Shown one piece after another: positions 1-8,119 of a stretch of 64,000 bases of DNA. The position numbers and the translations under genes were made by a program. Numbering within the stretch: the first letter of the stretch is position 1; each line of letters opens with the position of its first letter. The notes beneath the pieces are model-generated. The model made no database searches and was not told where the DNA came from. It worked only from the letters and a program-made list of their open reading frames with translations. Source of the DNA: Chitinophaga filiformis (GTDB lineage Bacteria; Bacteroidota; Bacteroidia; Chitinophagales; Chitinophagaceae); contig NZ_CP095855.1 in assembly GCF_023100805.1 (NCBI RefSeq), positions 5,435,001 through 5,499,000 on the forward strand. Direction: 5' to 3'.

Positions 1-222
1 AACGCGGATATTCCTGATTTCCAGCATTGTAATTAATTCCCAAAAACTTAACCCCCGCTTTGGCAGTTATCTTGTTTTAATATTATCACATATAACATAT
101 ATTTATACTTCAAGGGAACAATCCCCCGTTGACCTATGCCTAGAAATAACAGAAGCGTTCGACCAACGCTGCAAACTGCTTTGTGCGTAATCCAGCCAGC
201 CATACTGACACCTGTACGCTTT

Positions 223-3200
223 ATGTACAGCAACCATGTTCCGATATCCATCAACCGGAAACGCATCTTATATGTGCTGTTTTTCCTGCTGATGAATATC
301 AGGGTATCGGCGCAGATATGGCACCCTACTGAACCGGCGCGCATGTACATTGCCATTGACCCGGTAAACAACAACCATCTTGGTAATACCTTTGCCACCT
401 GGCCATACACGCTGTACGGTCCGAAATTCGTAGCCACTCCCATTCACCAGGAGCCTACAGAATGGTTGTATTACATGGACACCGTCGTTGTGAATCCACC
501 CTGGATGATATATGAGGTGTATGACTACAGTTCTTACATTTATGAGACCGTTACCCTGGAATATATCAATGAGCTCTATCCTGTCACACAGGAGGTATTG
601 TCGCAGCCAACAATGGGCCTGGGCGTTCCATTTTATCCGCTGGATAACTACCATACCAGTACAGGCATGCGTACCGATGATCCGATCAATATACAGTTCT
701 ATTATCTGATGGTGCCACCCTGGAACCTGAAAAATTATACAGGAGAAAGGTCTGTTTGTGCCAGTTCAAAACTACGCCTTGTCTCGATCGGCGATAACAT
801 GACCAACCCCGAAAACAACGATTATTACGAGGGTTATTATGTACTGGAATACAATGTTGGTCCGGACCTCAGTACAGGATGGAAAGCCATAGATTCCGTA
901 TCTGACCGGTATGGTGATGGATTTACCATTACACCCGCTCAGGCGATCCCGGAGGTAGCGAATACCAAACGAAACGTATGGTTCCGGCACAGGCAGAAAG
1001 CGGTGTACAACCATGGCGCTACGGTGCTCTATTCCCGCTGGTCACAACCTTCAGATGCTATCGAAATATCGCCTGCACCTCCAACTGTAGAAACTAACCA
1101 GATCTTCAAAACAACCGGCTGCTATAACGAAGGCGGAGGCACCATTACGATACCTGGTTCCGCTATCCATACAGGTTTCAGTAGCATACGCTGGACCCTC
1201 AGGAAAGGGATTGTCTCAACACCCTGTGACCCTGATCTGTCTAACCCGGGGTCTAACTGTGGCGACCTGCTGGCCCAAAGCAATGGCGCAGTTCCGGTGT
1301 CTGGCAGCATTACTATCGACAATGTTCCCAAAGGCACTTACACACTCTGGGTATTCAATCCCGGCGAAACGACCGGTAGCTGTATGACGCCCTATTACAT
1401 TACTATAGAGGAATACGCTCCCTTAACAGCTGCAGAAAACACCAGCCAGCATAAAAACATCAGCTGCTATGGTGGCAGTGATGGCGCCATCAGTATCAGC
1501 GCCGACGGTGCAGATACAAATGCGGCGTATTACTTTGAGCTGCGCTCCGGTAGTACCGTTGTGCGCGCACAGGAGGAAGGTGTCAACAAAAGCATACTAT
1601 GGGAGCACCTGCCCGCAGGTACCTACCAGGCAATTGTAAGAAATGCCCAATGTACCAACAGCGCACCACCGGTAAATATCGTGTTGCAGGAACCTGTCAG
1701 GGTAAGTGGTAACCTGGTCAGTAATGATCCTACCTGCACCTCACCGGGCAATGGCGCTATCTCCATGGCCGCGGCTGCCACCGGCAATTACGAATTTCAA
1801 CTTTACCAGAATGGCTCGGTCGTAAAGACATCAGGCGTGCTGAATAATACGGGTACCTATACCTTCACAGACCTGCCGGGCGGCACCTATCGCGCGGTAA
1901 TTATGAACAGCGATGCGCCTCTTTGTACGGGCTGGGACAGTACTGTTACTTTACGGGCACTATCTCCTTTAGGAGTAGCACTCTCCTCCTCCGACTCTGT
2001 TAGTTGTTCCGGCGGCAATGACGGACGCCTGCAATTCACGGCGAGTGGGGGTACGGGCCAATATCAGTACACATTGAACGGTATCAGCAACACCACCGGT
2101 CTTTTCACAGGTCTTGGCGCAGGTGCTTATACGGTTACTGTCAGCAACCAGGACAACACCTGCAGCGATGCAGTTGCATTAGCCGCCACTGTGTATCAGC
2201 GCGCAGCATTGAACGTACAGCTATCCACAACACCCCTCAGCTGCTATGGTCAGGCAGATGCGCTTATCAGCGCCGATGTGAACGGGGGCTCCGGCAATTA
2301 TAACTATCGCTGGCAACAGCTGAAAAACGGCATATGGACAGACGGCGCCATCTGGTACGGTACAGATACCAGGATCGATGCGCTGGATGCAGGTTCCTAT
2401 CGCCTAATCCTTACTGATAATAAAGCGACGGGGTGCAGTGTCACTTCTGCAGAAAGTACAATACCCGCGCTTACTGAATTGAAGATCACCAGCGTACAGG
2501 TACAGGATGCCGTTTGCCTCGCAGATGGCGCACATATCAGCATGAGCGGCGCTGGTGGCACGCCTGCTTATCTGTATGAATGGTCTACCGACAATGGTAA
2601 CACTTATCAAACCTTTACACCTGGTACTGCCATTACACGATCTGGCGTTTATAAACTCAGGCTGACAGACGCGCACGGTTGCACCGTCGACGCGGAGAAA
2701 AGCTACACAGTTATACTGCCAGACCAGCCTCTGAGCTTTACCTATCAGCTTTCAGATTACCACGGGTACAATGTAGGCTGTGCAGGTGGTAATAACGGCT
2801 ATATCGATATTACAGCTGCCGGTGGCAATGGCGCCGGCTACCAGGGCTATTTATATGCCATAGATAATGGCAGCTATGGCGCCAATGCACACATTGAAAG
2901 TATCAGGGCCGGCATGCATACGGTACAGGTAAAAGACGACCGGAATTGTGTAAGCAGTCAGCAGGTGAATTTCACAGCTCCTGCCAGCACTATCTCGCTG
3001 AAAGTGCTTAGCAAAACACACAACGGTTGCGGTGCAGATCCTGCAGGGCAGATCACACTGCAAGCCACCGGAGGCAATCAACCCTATACTTATTCATTGA
3101 ACGATGGGCCATGGCAAAGCGATGCTACTTTCAGCAAGCTGGTAGCGGGCGATTACAAAGTGGCCGTACAGGATGCAGCAGGTTGTATGAACAGCATTGA

Positions 3201-4224
3201 CATTACACTCACGGCAGCTTTTGAACCGATCGGGATAACAGCAGATATCAGTCCTGTCAGCTGCTTCGGTTTATCTGACGGGGCCATCGCAGTGAATACC
3301 AGCGGTGGTTCCGGCCAATATACCTATCACTGGAAAACCATTACAGCAGATAGCCAGGCGAAGAACCTGCCCGCGGGAGATTATCCGCTGGAAATTACCG
3401 ACAGCAAGGGCTGTAAACAAAGCGCCACCTTTAGCATAACGCAACCAACGCAACTGGTGCTCAACATTGATGCACCGGCCATCTGTGATGGTCTCAGCGA
3501 TGGTAGCATTACCAGTACAGTTAGCGGCGGTACCCCGCCCTACCAATATGCTTTGGACCAGAGCAGCTGGCTGCCTGCCGGCAACTTTAAAGGTCTCGCC
3601 CCCGGCAGCTACCGCATTGATGTACAGGATGCGCACCAATGTACGCAGATGCAGCAGGTAAGCATCGCCAAAAGCAATGTGCAGCCGGAAGTGAATTTCC
3701 TTTTATCCAGCCGGATGAACGCCCGCGATACCCTGGCCGTTCGTGAGATCTGCCTGCCTGCGCCGGACGACGTTAAATGGACTTTCCATCCGGACGCCGT
3801 GTACCTGGGCATGCAGGGCGATGTACCGCTCATCAGGTTTAATAATCCGGGAACCTATTGGGTGGAGATGAATGCGATGTTCGGACAATGCTCCTATACC
3901 TTACGCAAAGAGCTTCAGATAGGCGCCTATGACCCTTCAGCCGGCCCGGCCTATACGCAACCCGTACACGTAATAGATACCGTTCTGCTGTCTCCGAACC
4001 CTAACGACGGGCATTTTAATTACAATATTAAACTGAACAGGAAACAACAGATGATCGTGTATGTCTATGACCTGAACGGCGTGATGGCTGAGAAGCGGCA
4101 ATATGCGCCTACGCTTGAAGTGAACGACTCATTTACGGTGGACGGTACTGCTACCGGCATCTTCATTCTGAGGGTGATTACACAAAGCGAAAGCAGGGAT
4201 GTAAGATTTATTATATCAAGATAA
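223..4224 (+). CDS. SprB-repeat secreted protein with type A T9SS sorting domain
   Basis: A large secreted or surface protein of about 1333 residues. After a signal peptide (RKRILYVLFFLLMNIRVSAQ) comes a unique region of about 300 residues, then many SprB-type repeats. Each has a C-x-G-x-x-D/N-G motif (for example SCYGGSDGAISISADG, SCSGGNDGRLQFTASG, SCFGLSDGAIAVNTSG), a G-Y/N-Y turn and a closing D-x-x-x-C strand. The last 80 residues (LSPNPNDGHFNYNI ... GIFILRVITQ) match the type A T9SS C-terminal sorting domain, so export by the type IX system and surface anchoring are inferred. The frame is open back to 136, but I chose the ATG at 223 because it puts the signal peptide at the N-terminus. 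SprB itself is a gliding adhesin; a similar role here is only a possibility. No partner gene is adjacent. Confidence 0.85.
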   Translation: MYSNHVPISINRKRILYVLFFLLMNIRVSAQIWHPTEPARMYIAIDPVNNNHLGNTFATWPYTLYGPKFVATPIHQEPTEWLYYMDTVVVNPPWMIYEVYDYSSYIYETVTLEYINELYPVTQEVLSQPTMGLGVPFYPLDNYHTSTGMRTDDPINIQFYYLMVPPWNLKNYTGERSVCASSKLRLVSIGDNMTNPENNDYYEGYYVLEYNVGPDLSTGWKAIDSVSDRYGDGFTITPAQAIPEVANTKRNVWFRHRQKAVYNHGATVLYSRWSQPSDAIEISPAPPTVETNQIFKTTGCYNEGGGTITIPGSAIHTGFSSIRWTLRKGIVSTPCDPDLSNPGSNCGDLLAQSNGAVPVSGSITIDNVPKGTYTLWVFNPGETTGSCMTPYYITIEEYAPLTAAENTSQHKNISCYGGSDGAISISADGADTNAAYYFELRSGSTVVRAQEEGVNKSILWEHLPAGTYQAIVRNAQCTNSAPPVNIVLQEPVRVSGNLVSNDPTCTSPGNGAISMAAAATGNYEFQLYQNGSVVKTSGVLNNTGTYTFTDLPGGTYRAVIMNSDAPLCTGWDSTVTLRALSPLGVALSSSDSVSCSGGNDGRLQFTASGGTGQYQYTLNGISNTTGLFTGLGAGAYTVTVSNQDNTCSDAVALAATVYQRAALNVQLSTTPLSCYGQADALISADVNGGSGNYNYRWQQLKNGIWTDGAIWYGTDTRIDALDAGSYRLILTDNKATGCSVTSAESTIPALTELKITSVQVQDAVCLADGAHISMSGAGGTPAYLYEWSTDNGNTYQTFTPGTAITRSGVYKLRLTDAHGCTVDAEKSYTVILPDQPLSFTYQLSDYHGYNVGCAGGNNGYIDITAAGGNGAGYQGYLYAIDNGSYGANAHIESIRAGMHTVQVKDDRNCVSSQQVNFTAPASTISLKVLSKTHNGCGADPAGQITLQATGGNQPYTYSLNDGPWQSDATFSKLVAGDYKVAVQDAAGCMNSIDITLTAAFEPIGITADISPVSCFGLSDGAIAVNTSGGSGQYTYHWKTITADSQAKNLPAGDYPLEITDSKGCKQSATFSITQPTQLVLNIDAPAICDGLSDGSITSTVSGGTPPYQYALDQSSWLPAGNFKGLAPGSYRIDVQDAHQCTQMQQVSIAKSNVQPEVNFLLSSRMNARDTLAVREICLPAPDDVKWTFHPDAVYLGMQGDVPLIRFNNPGTYWVEMNAMFGQCSYTLRKELQIGAYDPSAGPAYTQPVHVIDTVLLSPNPNDGHFNYNIKLNRKQQMIVYVYDLNGVMAEKRQYAPTLEVNDSFTVDGTATGIFILRVITQSESRDVRFIISR

Positions 4225-4244
4225 GCTGGCGTACGCCTGTGATA

Positions 4245-4298
4245 CAGCAATGCATCCGGAGGCAGGCATAGGTCTGCCTGTCTTCAGATGCATTGCTG
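4245..4298 (+). terminator. two-level hairpin after the SprB-repeat gene
   Basis: A perfect 12-bp stem (CAGCAATGCATC at 4245-4256 with 4287-4298) encloses a second stem (AGGCAG at 4260-4265 with CTGCCT at 4274-4279). It lies 20 bases after the stop codon. There is no long T-run, so it may terminate poorly or act mainly as a 3' end stabiliser. Confidence 0.5.
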
Positions 4299-4334
4299 CA
4301 TTTATGCTACTCCAACCATCGCATGATTTTTTTG

Positions 4335-4342
4335 TACCTTTA
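4335..4342 (+). promoter_or_regulatory. -7 element for the MOSC gene
   Basis: TACCTTTA matches the Bacteroidota -7 consensus TAnnTTTG at 7 of 8 positions and ends 5 bases before the ATG at 4348, so the transcript would be leaderless or nearly so. No clear -33 TTG was found. Confidence 0.4.
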
Positions 4343-4347
4343 GGCCT

Positions 4348-5142
4348 ATGCTTACAGTTAGCGATTTATATATTTATCCTGTTAAATCATTAGGAGGATT
4401 TTCCCTGCGGGAAGCCCGGCTTACAGATCGTGGTTTTACATACGACAGAAGATGGATGCTGACAGATGAGAACAACCGTTTTCTCTCTCAGCGGGAAGTA
4501 CCTGCCATGGCATTGTTGCAGGTCAGCCTCGGGGAGGAACACCTGCGCATCACCAATAAAAAAACAGGAGATCTTATCATGATCCCTTTTGCGCCGCTGA
4601 CAACAACAAGCATCATGGTATCTGTATGGAATGACAATTGTATAGGTCAGCGCGTAAGTGACGAAGCAGATGCCTGGTTTAGCCGTCAGCTGGAGAGGTC
4701 CTGCAGATTGGTATACATGCCCGACAGTACGCAAAGGACCGTAGACGCCGCCTATGCCCACAATAAAGAGGTCACCAGTTTTTCTGATGGTTATCCCCTG
4801 CTGATCATTGGCCAGGCTTCTCTTGATGATCTGAATAGCAGGCTGGCGTCTCCGCTGCCGATGAATCGTTTCAGACCGAATATCGTATTTACAGGAGGTA
4901 CTCCATTCCAGGAAGACAACATGAAACAATTCAGTATTGGAGATGTACAGTTCTTCGGTGTTAAACCCTGCGCGCGCTGCGTCATTACGACTATCGACCA
5001 GGAAAGCGGTGTTAAGGCAAAAGAACCGCTGAAAACACTTAGTACCTACCGTGCAAAAGATCAGAAAATATATTTTGGCCAGAACCTCTTGTTTAACGGA
5101 AGTGGCACTATCCGGGTGGGAGATATGATCACTTTGCCATAG
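4348..5142 (+). CDS. MOSC domain-containing protein
   Basis: A 264-residue protein of the usual two-part MOSC layout. The N-terminal beta barrel (MOSC_N) starts at VSDLYIYPVKSLGG and includes the RGFTYDRRWML segment. The C-terminal MOSC domain carries RFRPNIVF (around residue 172) and the conserved cysteine motif KPCARCVITTID (around residue 206). Family members are related to molybdenum-cofactor sulfurase C-termini and to YcbX/mARC proteins, and bind Moco or carry sulfur. They act in the cytoplasm in detoxifying N-hydroxylated compounds or in sulfur transfer. No ferredoxin domain is fused here, unlike E. coli YcbX. The gene stands alone between two same-strand genes with its own promoter-like element. 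The exact substrate cannot be told from sequence. Confidence 0.88.
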   Translation: MLTVSDLYIYPVKSLGGFSLREARLTDRGFTYDRRWMLTDENNRFLSQREVPAMALLQVSLGEEHLRITNKKTGDLIMIPFAPLTTTSIMVSVWNDNCIGQRVSDEADAWFSRQLERSCRLVYMPDSTQRTVDAAYAHNKEVTSFSDGYPLLIIGQASLDDLNSRLASPLPMNRFRPNIVFTGGTPFQEDNMKQFSIGDVQFFGVKPCARCVITTIDQESGVKAKEPLKTLSTYRAKDQKIYFGQNLLFNGSGTIRVGDMITLP

Positions 5143-5266
5143 TCGCAAGAACATCCCTTTCCCGAAAGGCTGGACACATTGGATCCAGAAAAGCCTCTTT
5201 TCCTATTTTACTACCGGCAAGGGCATTTTTGACAAGTCGGCTACTGCATAAAATGCAGACCGCTTG

Positions 5267-5296
5267 TTTGAGAATCAATTCTAAGCCTTAGTTTTG
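5267..5296 (+). promoter_or_regulatory. Bacteroidota-type promoter of the K+ channel gene
   Basis: TTTG at 5267-5270, an 18-base spacer and TAGTTTTG at 5289-5296 form a near-perfect TTTG/TAnnTTTG promoter. Transcription should start near 5303, about 15 bases before the ATG at 5318. This rules out the upstream TTG at 5294, which lies inside the -7 box. A small inverted repeat (CTGCAT-AAA-ATGCAG, 5244-5258) sits just upstream of the -33 box. Confidence 0.65.
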
Positions 5297-5317
5297 CCAT
5301 ATAAAGATTTTGCTTAT

Positions 5318-6289
5318 ATGGCTTTACGCATTAATCCATTTTCCAGGATCAATAACGATACTGGTTTTGGCAACAATTCCAACAGTTATGTAGGCCGTTT
5401 TATAAACCGGGACGGCACATTTAACCTGCGGAAGGAAGGGCTGCCGGTCTGGGAACGGATGAGCATCTACCATACCCTGCTCAACCTGCCCGCCTGGAAA
5501 TTTTTCTGTGCCATCATCATCTTTTTCGTGTCTATTAACCTGGGCTATACGCTTATCTACCTGGCAATTGGTGCGAATGAATTTCAGGGTATAATGGGCA
5601 CATCGAAATGGCAGGTGTTCAAGGAGGTCTATTTTTTCAGTACGGAGACCTTTACCACGGTGGGTTACGGCCGCGTGAACCCTATCGGCGACGGCGTCAA
5701 CCTGGTAGCATCCATCGAGGCGTTGAACGGCTTCCTGTACCTGGCCGTTTTCACGGGTTTGATCTATGGCCGTTTTTCCAAGCCGAAAGCTTTCCTGAAA
5801 TTCAGCGACCATGCGGTGATAGCCCCCTACAAAGACAAAACAGGCCTGATGTTCCGCTTTGCGTCCTTCAAGGATATGCACACGCTTACCGATGTGGAAG
5901 TCAGGGCTAATATAGCGCTGCTGGTACAGGAGGATGATAAGCCACTATACCGGTTCTTCGAACTGACACTGGAACGTAGCCATATCCAGAACCTGCCCAT
6001 GAACTGGACGGTGGTGCATCCCATTGACGAGAACAGCCCTCTGCTGGGTTTAAATGAAGAAGATATCAAAACAGCGGATGTAGAGATCTATGTGCTGGTG
6101 AGAGGATTTGACGATGTGTTTTCCAACTTTGTGCTGAAGCGGACCTCCTATACATGGGAGGAAATACAGTTCAACCGGCGCTTTGTGCCTATGTACCGCG
6201 AAACAGGTAATACAACGGTCCTGGAGCTACAGAAACTGAATATGACCGTTCCGGCCGATGTAAAAAAAGAGGCAGAGCGCCTGGGATGA
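5318..6289 (+). CDS. inward-rectifier (Kir-type) potassium channel
   Basis: A 323-residue membrane protein with the bacterial Kir layout. A cytoplasmic N-terminus with a slide-helix-like region (ERMSIYHTLLNLPAWKFF) leads to TM1 (FFCAIIIFFVSINLGYTLIY). A pore helix and selectivity filter T-T-V-G-Y-G-R follow near residue 115, then TM2 (SIEALNGFLYLAVFTGLIYG). The C-terminal half is the IRK cytoplasmic beta-sandwich (FSDHAVIAPYKDKTGLMFR, EVRANIALLVQ, FELTLERS). TVGYG is the K+ filter, so tetrameric K+ conduction across the inner membrane is expected. The ATG at 5318 fits the promoter just upstream. The gene is convergent with the LRR-YwqG gene, with a hairpin and an IS element between them. Confidence 0.9.
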   Translation: MALRINPFSRINNDTGFGNNSNSYVGRFINRDGTFNLRKEGLPVWERMSIYHTLLNLPAWKFFCAIIIFFVSINLGYTLIYLAIGANEFQGIMGTSKWQVFKEVYFFSTETFTTVGYGRVNPIGDGVNLVASIEALNGFLYLAVFTGLIYGRFSKPKAFLKFSDHAVIAPYKDKTGLMFRFASFKDMHTLTDVEVRANIALLVQEDDKPLYRFFELTLERSHIQNLPMNWTVVHPIDENSPLLGLNEEDIKTADVEIYVLVRGFDDVFSNFVLKRTSYTWEEIQFNRRFVPMYRETGNTTVLELQKLNMTVPADVKKEAERLG

Positions 6290-6448
6290 CAGGCGATGCA
6301 ATTTTGCACCACTATAAATCCGTTTTTTGCCGCTTTTTCCCCGTCTTGATTGTCTTATCCTGGTATAGGTTTACACTTTTGGTGAGATAATCCGTTTGAA
6401 TTTTACAATATTAAAAGATAATCCTAAAAAGGTTGTTTTCTTTAGATT

Positions 6449-7360
6449 TTAGTCCTGGATCAGGTTGACAGTATCTGCTGTTAATCCTGATTTTGGACCA
6501 TCTTTTTTCTTGGTTCGCCATCTCCTTACTAATTCCCCTTGTTTTGTATGTGCCTGATTCGGAGTCAGATAGTCGCAGCTTGTATGAGGCCTTTGTTCAT
6601 TGTAGATGCGGATAGTCTCTGCTACTATAGCAGCCGCGGCTTCATAGTTTTTAAATAACCGGTCCAGGCCAAATTCTAACTTTAATATTCCATTTACTCG
6701 CTCAGCAATGGCATTTTCATACGGGTTGCCCTTCTCGGCCATACTAATGCCGACGTGACTATCATTAAGTAATTCTATGTAGTTTTTACTACAATATTGT
6801 GACCCTCTGTCAGAGTGGTGAATCAGGCTATATTTGATGGGATTCTTTATATCCGATAAAGCCATTTTTAAGGCCTCAATAGGCCCTTCGGCCTCCAGTG
6901 ATGGATGTAAGCAATAACCGACGATTTTTCTTGAATAAGCATCAGTTATCAGGCTCAAATAACAGAACCGGGAGCCTACCAAAGGAAGGTAAGTAATATC
7001 ACTAACCCACACCTGGTTAGCCTGACTAAGCTTCAGCTCTTTAATCAGATTAGGATATTTTTTGAAGGGATGATTAGAATCGGTAGTCCGTATTTTCTTA
7101 CGTTTTCTTTTACGGACAAGCATTCCATTTTCAGCCAACAGATTGAAAAATCGATCCCTGCCTAATTTAATTTTATGATGTTGAAGAGTTTGTGAAAGCA
7201 TTCTATGAAGTTTTCTGGCGCCCAGTCGCTTTTGTGAAGCTCTGATTTGCTCCGCTTTGTCAAGAACGATGGCCATTTCCAGGCCAAATTGATGATCGCT
7301 GTTTTTCCGCTTATAAAAAGCTTGTCTGCTTTTACCAAACAGTCCGCAAACATTACCCAA
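6449..7360 (-). CDS. IS3-family transposase OrfB (DDE integrase)
   Basis: A 303-residue catalytic part of the transposase. The N-terminus has an HTH_21-like region (GLFGKSRQAFYKRKNSD, then LGARKLHRML). The retroviral-integrase-type core follows: first Asp in QVWVSDITYLPL, second Asp in LIHHSDRGSQYCS, and the Glu in GNPYENAIAERVNGILK, with the family ending YNEQRPHTSCDYLTPNQAH. As in other IS3 elements it is probably made mainly as an OrfAB fusion by -1 frameshifting in orfA. The in-frame TTG at 7360 is only the first possible independent start. Open reading continues upstream without a stop to the slip site. The core looks undamaged. Confidence 0.93.
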   Translation of the reverse strand: MGNVCGLFGKSRQAFYKRKNSDHQFGLEMAIVLDKAEQIRASQKRLGARKLHRMLSQTLQHHKIKLGRDRFFNLLAENGMLVRKRKRKKIRTTDSNHPFKKYPNLIKELKLSQANQVWVSDITYLPLVGSRFCYLSLITDAYSRKIVGYCLHPSLEAEGPIEALKMALSDIKNPIKYSLIHHSDRGSQYCSKNYIELLNDSHVGISMAEKGNPYENAIAERVNGILKLEFGLDRLFKNYEAAAAIVAETIRIYNEQRPHTSCDYLTPNQAHTKQGELVRRWRTKKKDGPKSGLTADTVNLIQD

Positions 7361-7383
7361 ATCCTTGTCCGGATAATGTTCTT

Positions 7384-7800
7384 TTACTCTGCAGACGGCT
7401 TGGTACCAGGCTTTTTTTGGATCTCAATATTAAATTGTTCTTCAGCAACTTCGATCATTGTCTGAAAAGCAAATGCCTTTAAATTGGCATGTTCCAGCTT
7501 TTTACGGAGTTCTTCATTTTGCTTTCTTAAAGCATCAAACTCCTTTTTTTCCTGTTCTGTCATGGCCGTAGATATTATGGGTTTTTCCAAAGTCGTTTGC
7601 CTAAGTTCGGAAGAAAAAAGAGAGTACCAATAAGCTATTTGTGGTTTAGTGATCTTATAACGAGCTGCGACCTGGCTCATGCTTTGGTCTCCGGCCATGT
7701 AATCGGCTACGACTTTGTTCATGAACGACTGCTCATATTGGAACTGTGGTCCCAGGCGTCCCTTGCGTCCACCTTTGTTCTGATTGTTTGAATTTTGCAT
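7384..7800 (-). CDS. IS3-family OrfA (helix-turn-helix protein)
   Basis: A 138-residue protein with an N-terminal HTH (MNKVVADYMAGDQSMSQVAA, ARYKITKPQIAYWY) and a C-terminal heptad-rich coiled coil (EQEKKEFDALRKQNEELRKK). This is the usual DNA-end-binding and multimerisation partner of IS3 transposases. Near its 3' end the codons CAA AAA AAG form an A-AAA-AAG heptamer that allows a -1 shift into orfB. OrfA alone typically damps transposition, while the fused OrfAB performs it. The ATG is close to the right inverted repeat, where the promoter should lie. Confidence 0.92.
   Translation of the reverse strand: MQNSNNQNKGGRKGRLGPQFQYEQSFMNKVVADYMAGDQSMSQVAARYKITKPQIAYWYSLFSSELRQTTLEKPIISTAMTEQEKKEFDALRKQNEELRKKLEHANLKAFAFQTMIEVAEEQFNIEIQKKPGTKPSAE
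7411..7417 (-). other. programmed -1 frameshift site (A-AAA-AAG) for OrfAB
   Basis: On the minus strand the orfA frame reads CAA AAA AAG. The heptamer A-AAA-AAG is the classical slippery site of IS3 elements. A -1 slip reads on through K-K-A-W-Y-Q-A-V-C and joins the orfB frame with no stop before the OrfB region at 7360. Confidence 0.7.
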
Positions 7801-7843
7801 GTTTTACACTTTTTAAGGTGTAAACCTATTTCAGGACCTGACA

Positions 7844-7949
7844 GATACCGCTTTTATACCGCTAATCTTACGTTAATCTTACGTTCGTGAACGTAGTATT
7901 AACGTAAGATTAGCGGTATAAAAGCGGTATAAAAGCGGTATCAAGACGG
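7844..7949. repeat. long nested inverted repeat with 11-bp tandem units, split by the IS
   Basis: The right arm (7898-7949) pairs with 7844-7877, and its outer 10 bases (ATCAAGACGG, 7940-7949) pair with 6341-6350 on the far side of the IS element. Before insertion the arm was therefore about 41 bp long. The right arm carries one extra GCGGTATAAAA-type 11-bp unit. Inside the loop sits another palindrome, TACGTTC-GT-GAACGTA. It lies between convergent genes, so it could act as a two-way terminator or be a palindromic repeat family. Confidence 0.8.
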
Positions 7950-8119
7950 TATACGAATGTTGTCTTAGTCCTGAAAAACTTTACAGTTTCCATGGTGGTG
8001 TTCAGGATTGACTTTGCAGGTACGCAAATTAAGCTTACACGGCTATTTTTTGCTGCCTGACCTTCTTTTTGGCGATCCCTCTTCGTACCTGTGCACTGCC
8101 AATACGGATTATTACCTCA

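Larger units (their letters stand above)
6351..7843 (-). mobile_element. complete IS3-family insertion sequence, 1493 bp
   Basis: The ends are defined by imperfect 26-bp inverted repeats starting with TGTC: left 6351-6376, right 7818-7843 read inward. They share TGTC, TCCTG and a 12-base block ATAGGTTTACAC. Three bases, GAT, occur on both sides (6348-6350 and 7844-7846), which is a 3-bp target-site duplication typical of the family. The element carries orfA and orfB in overlapping logic with an A-AAA-AAG slip site. Both frames are intact, so it may still be active. It landed inside the left arm of a long inverted repeat. Confidence 0.95.

Noticed and set aside
4390..5154. A 254-codon minus-strand frame opposite the MOSC gene
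   Set aside because: Fully antisense to a well-supported MOSC protein and without motifs.
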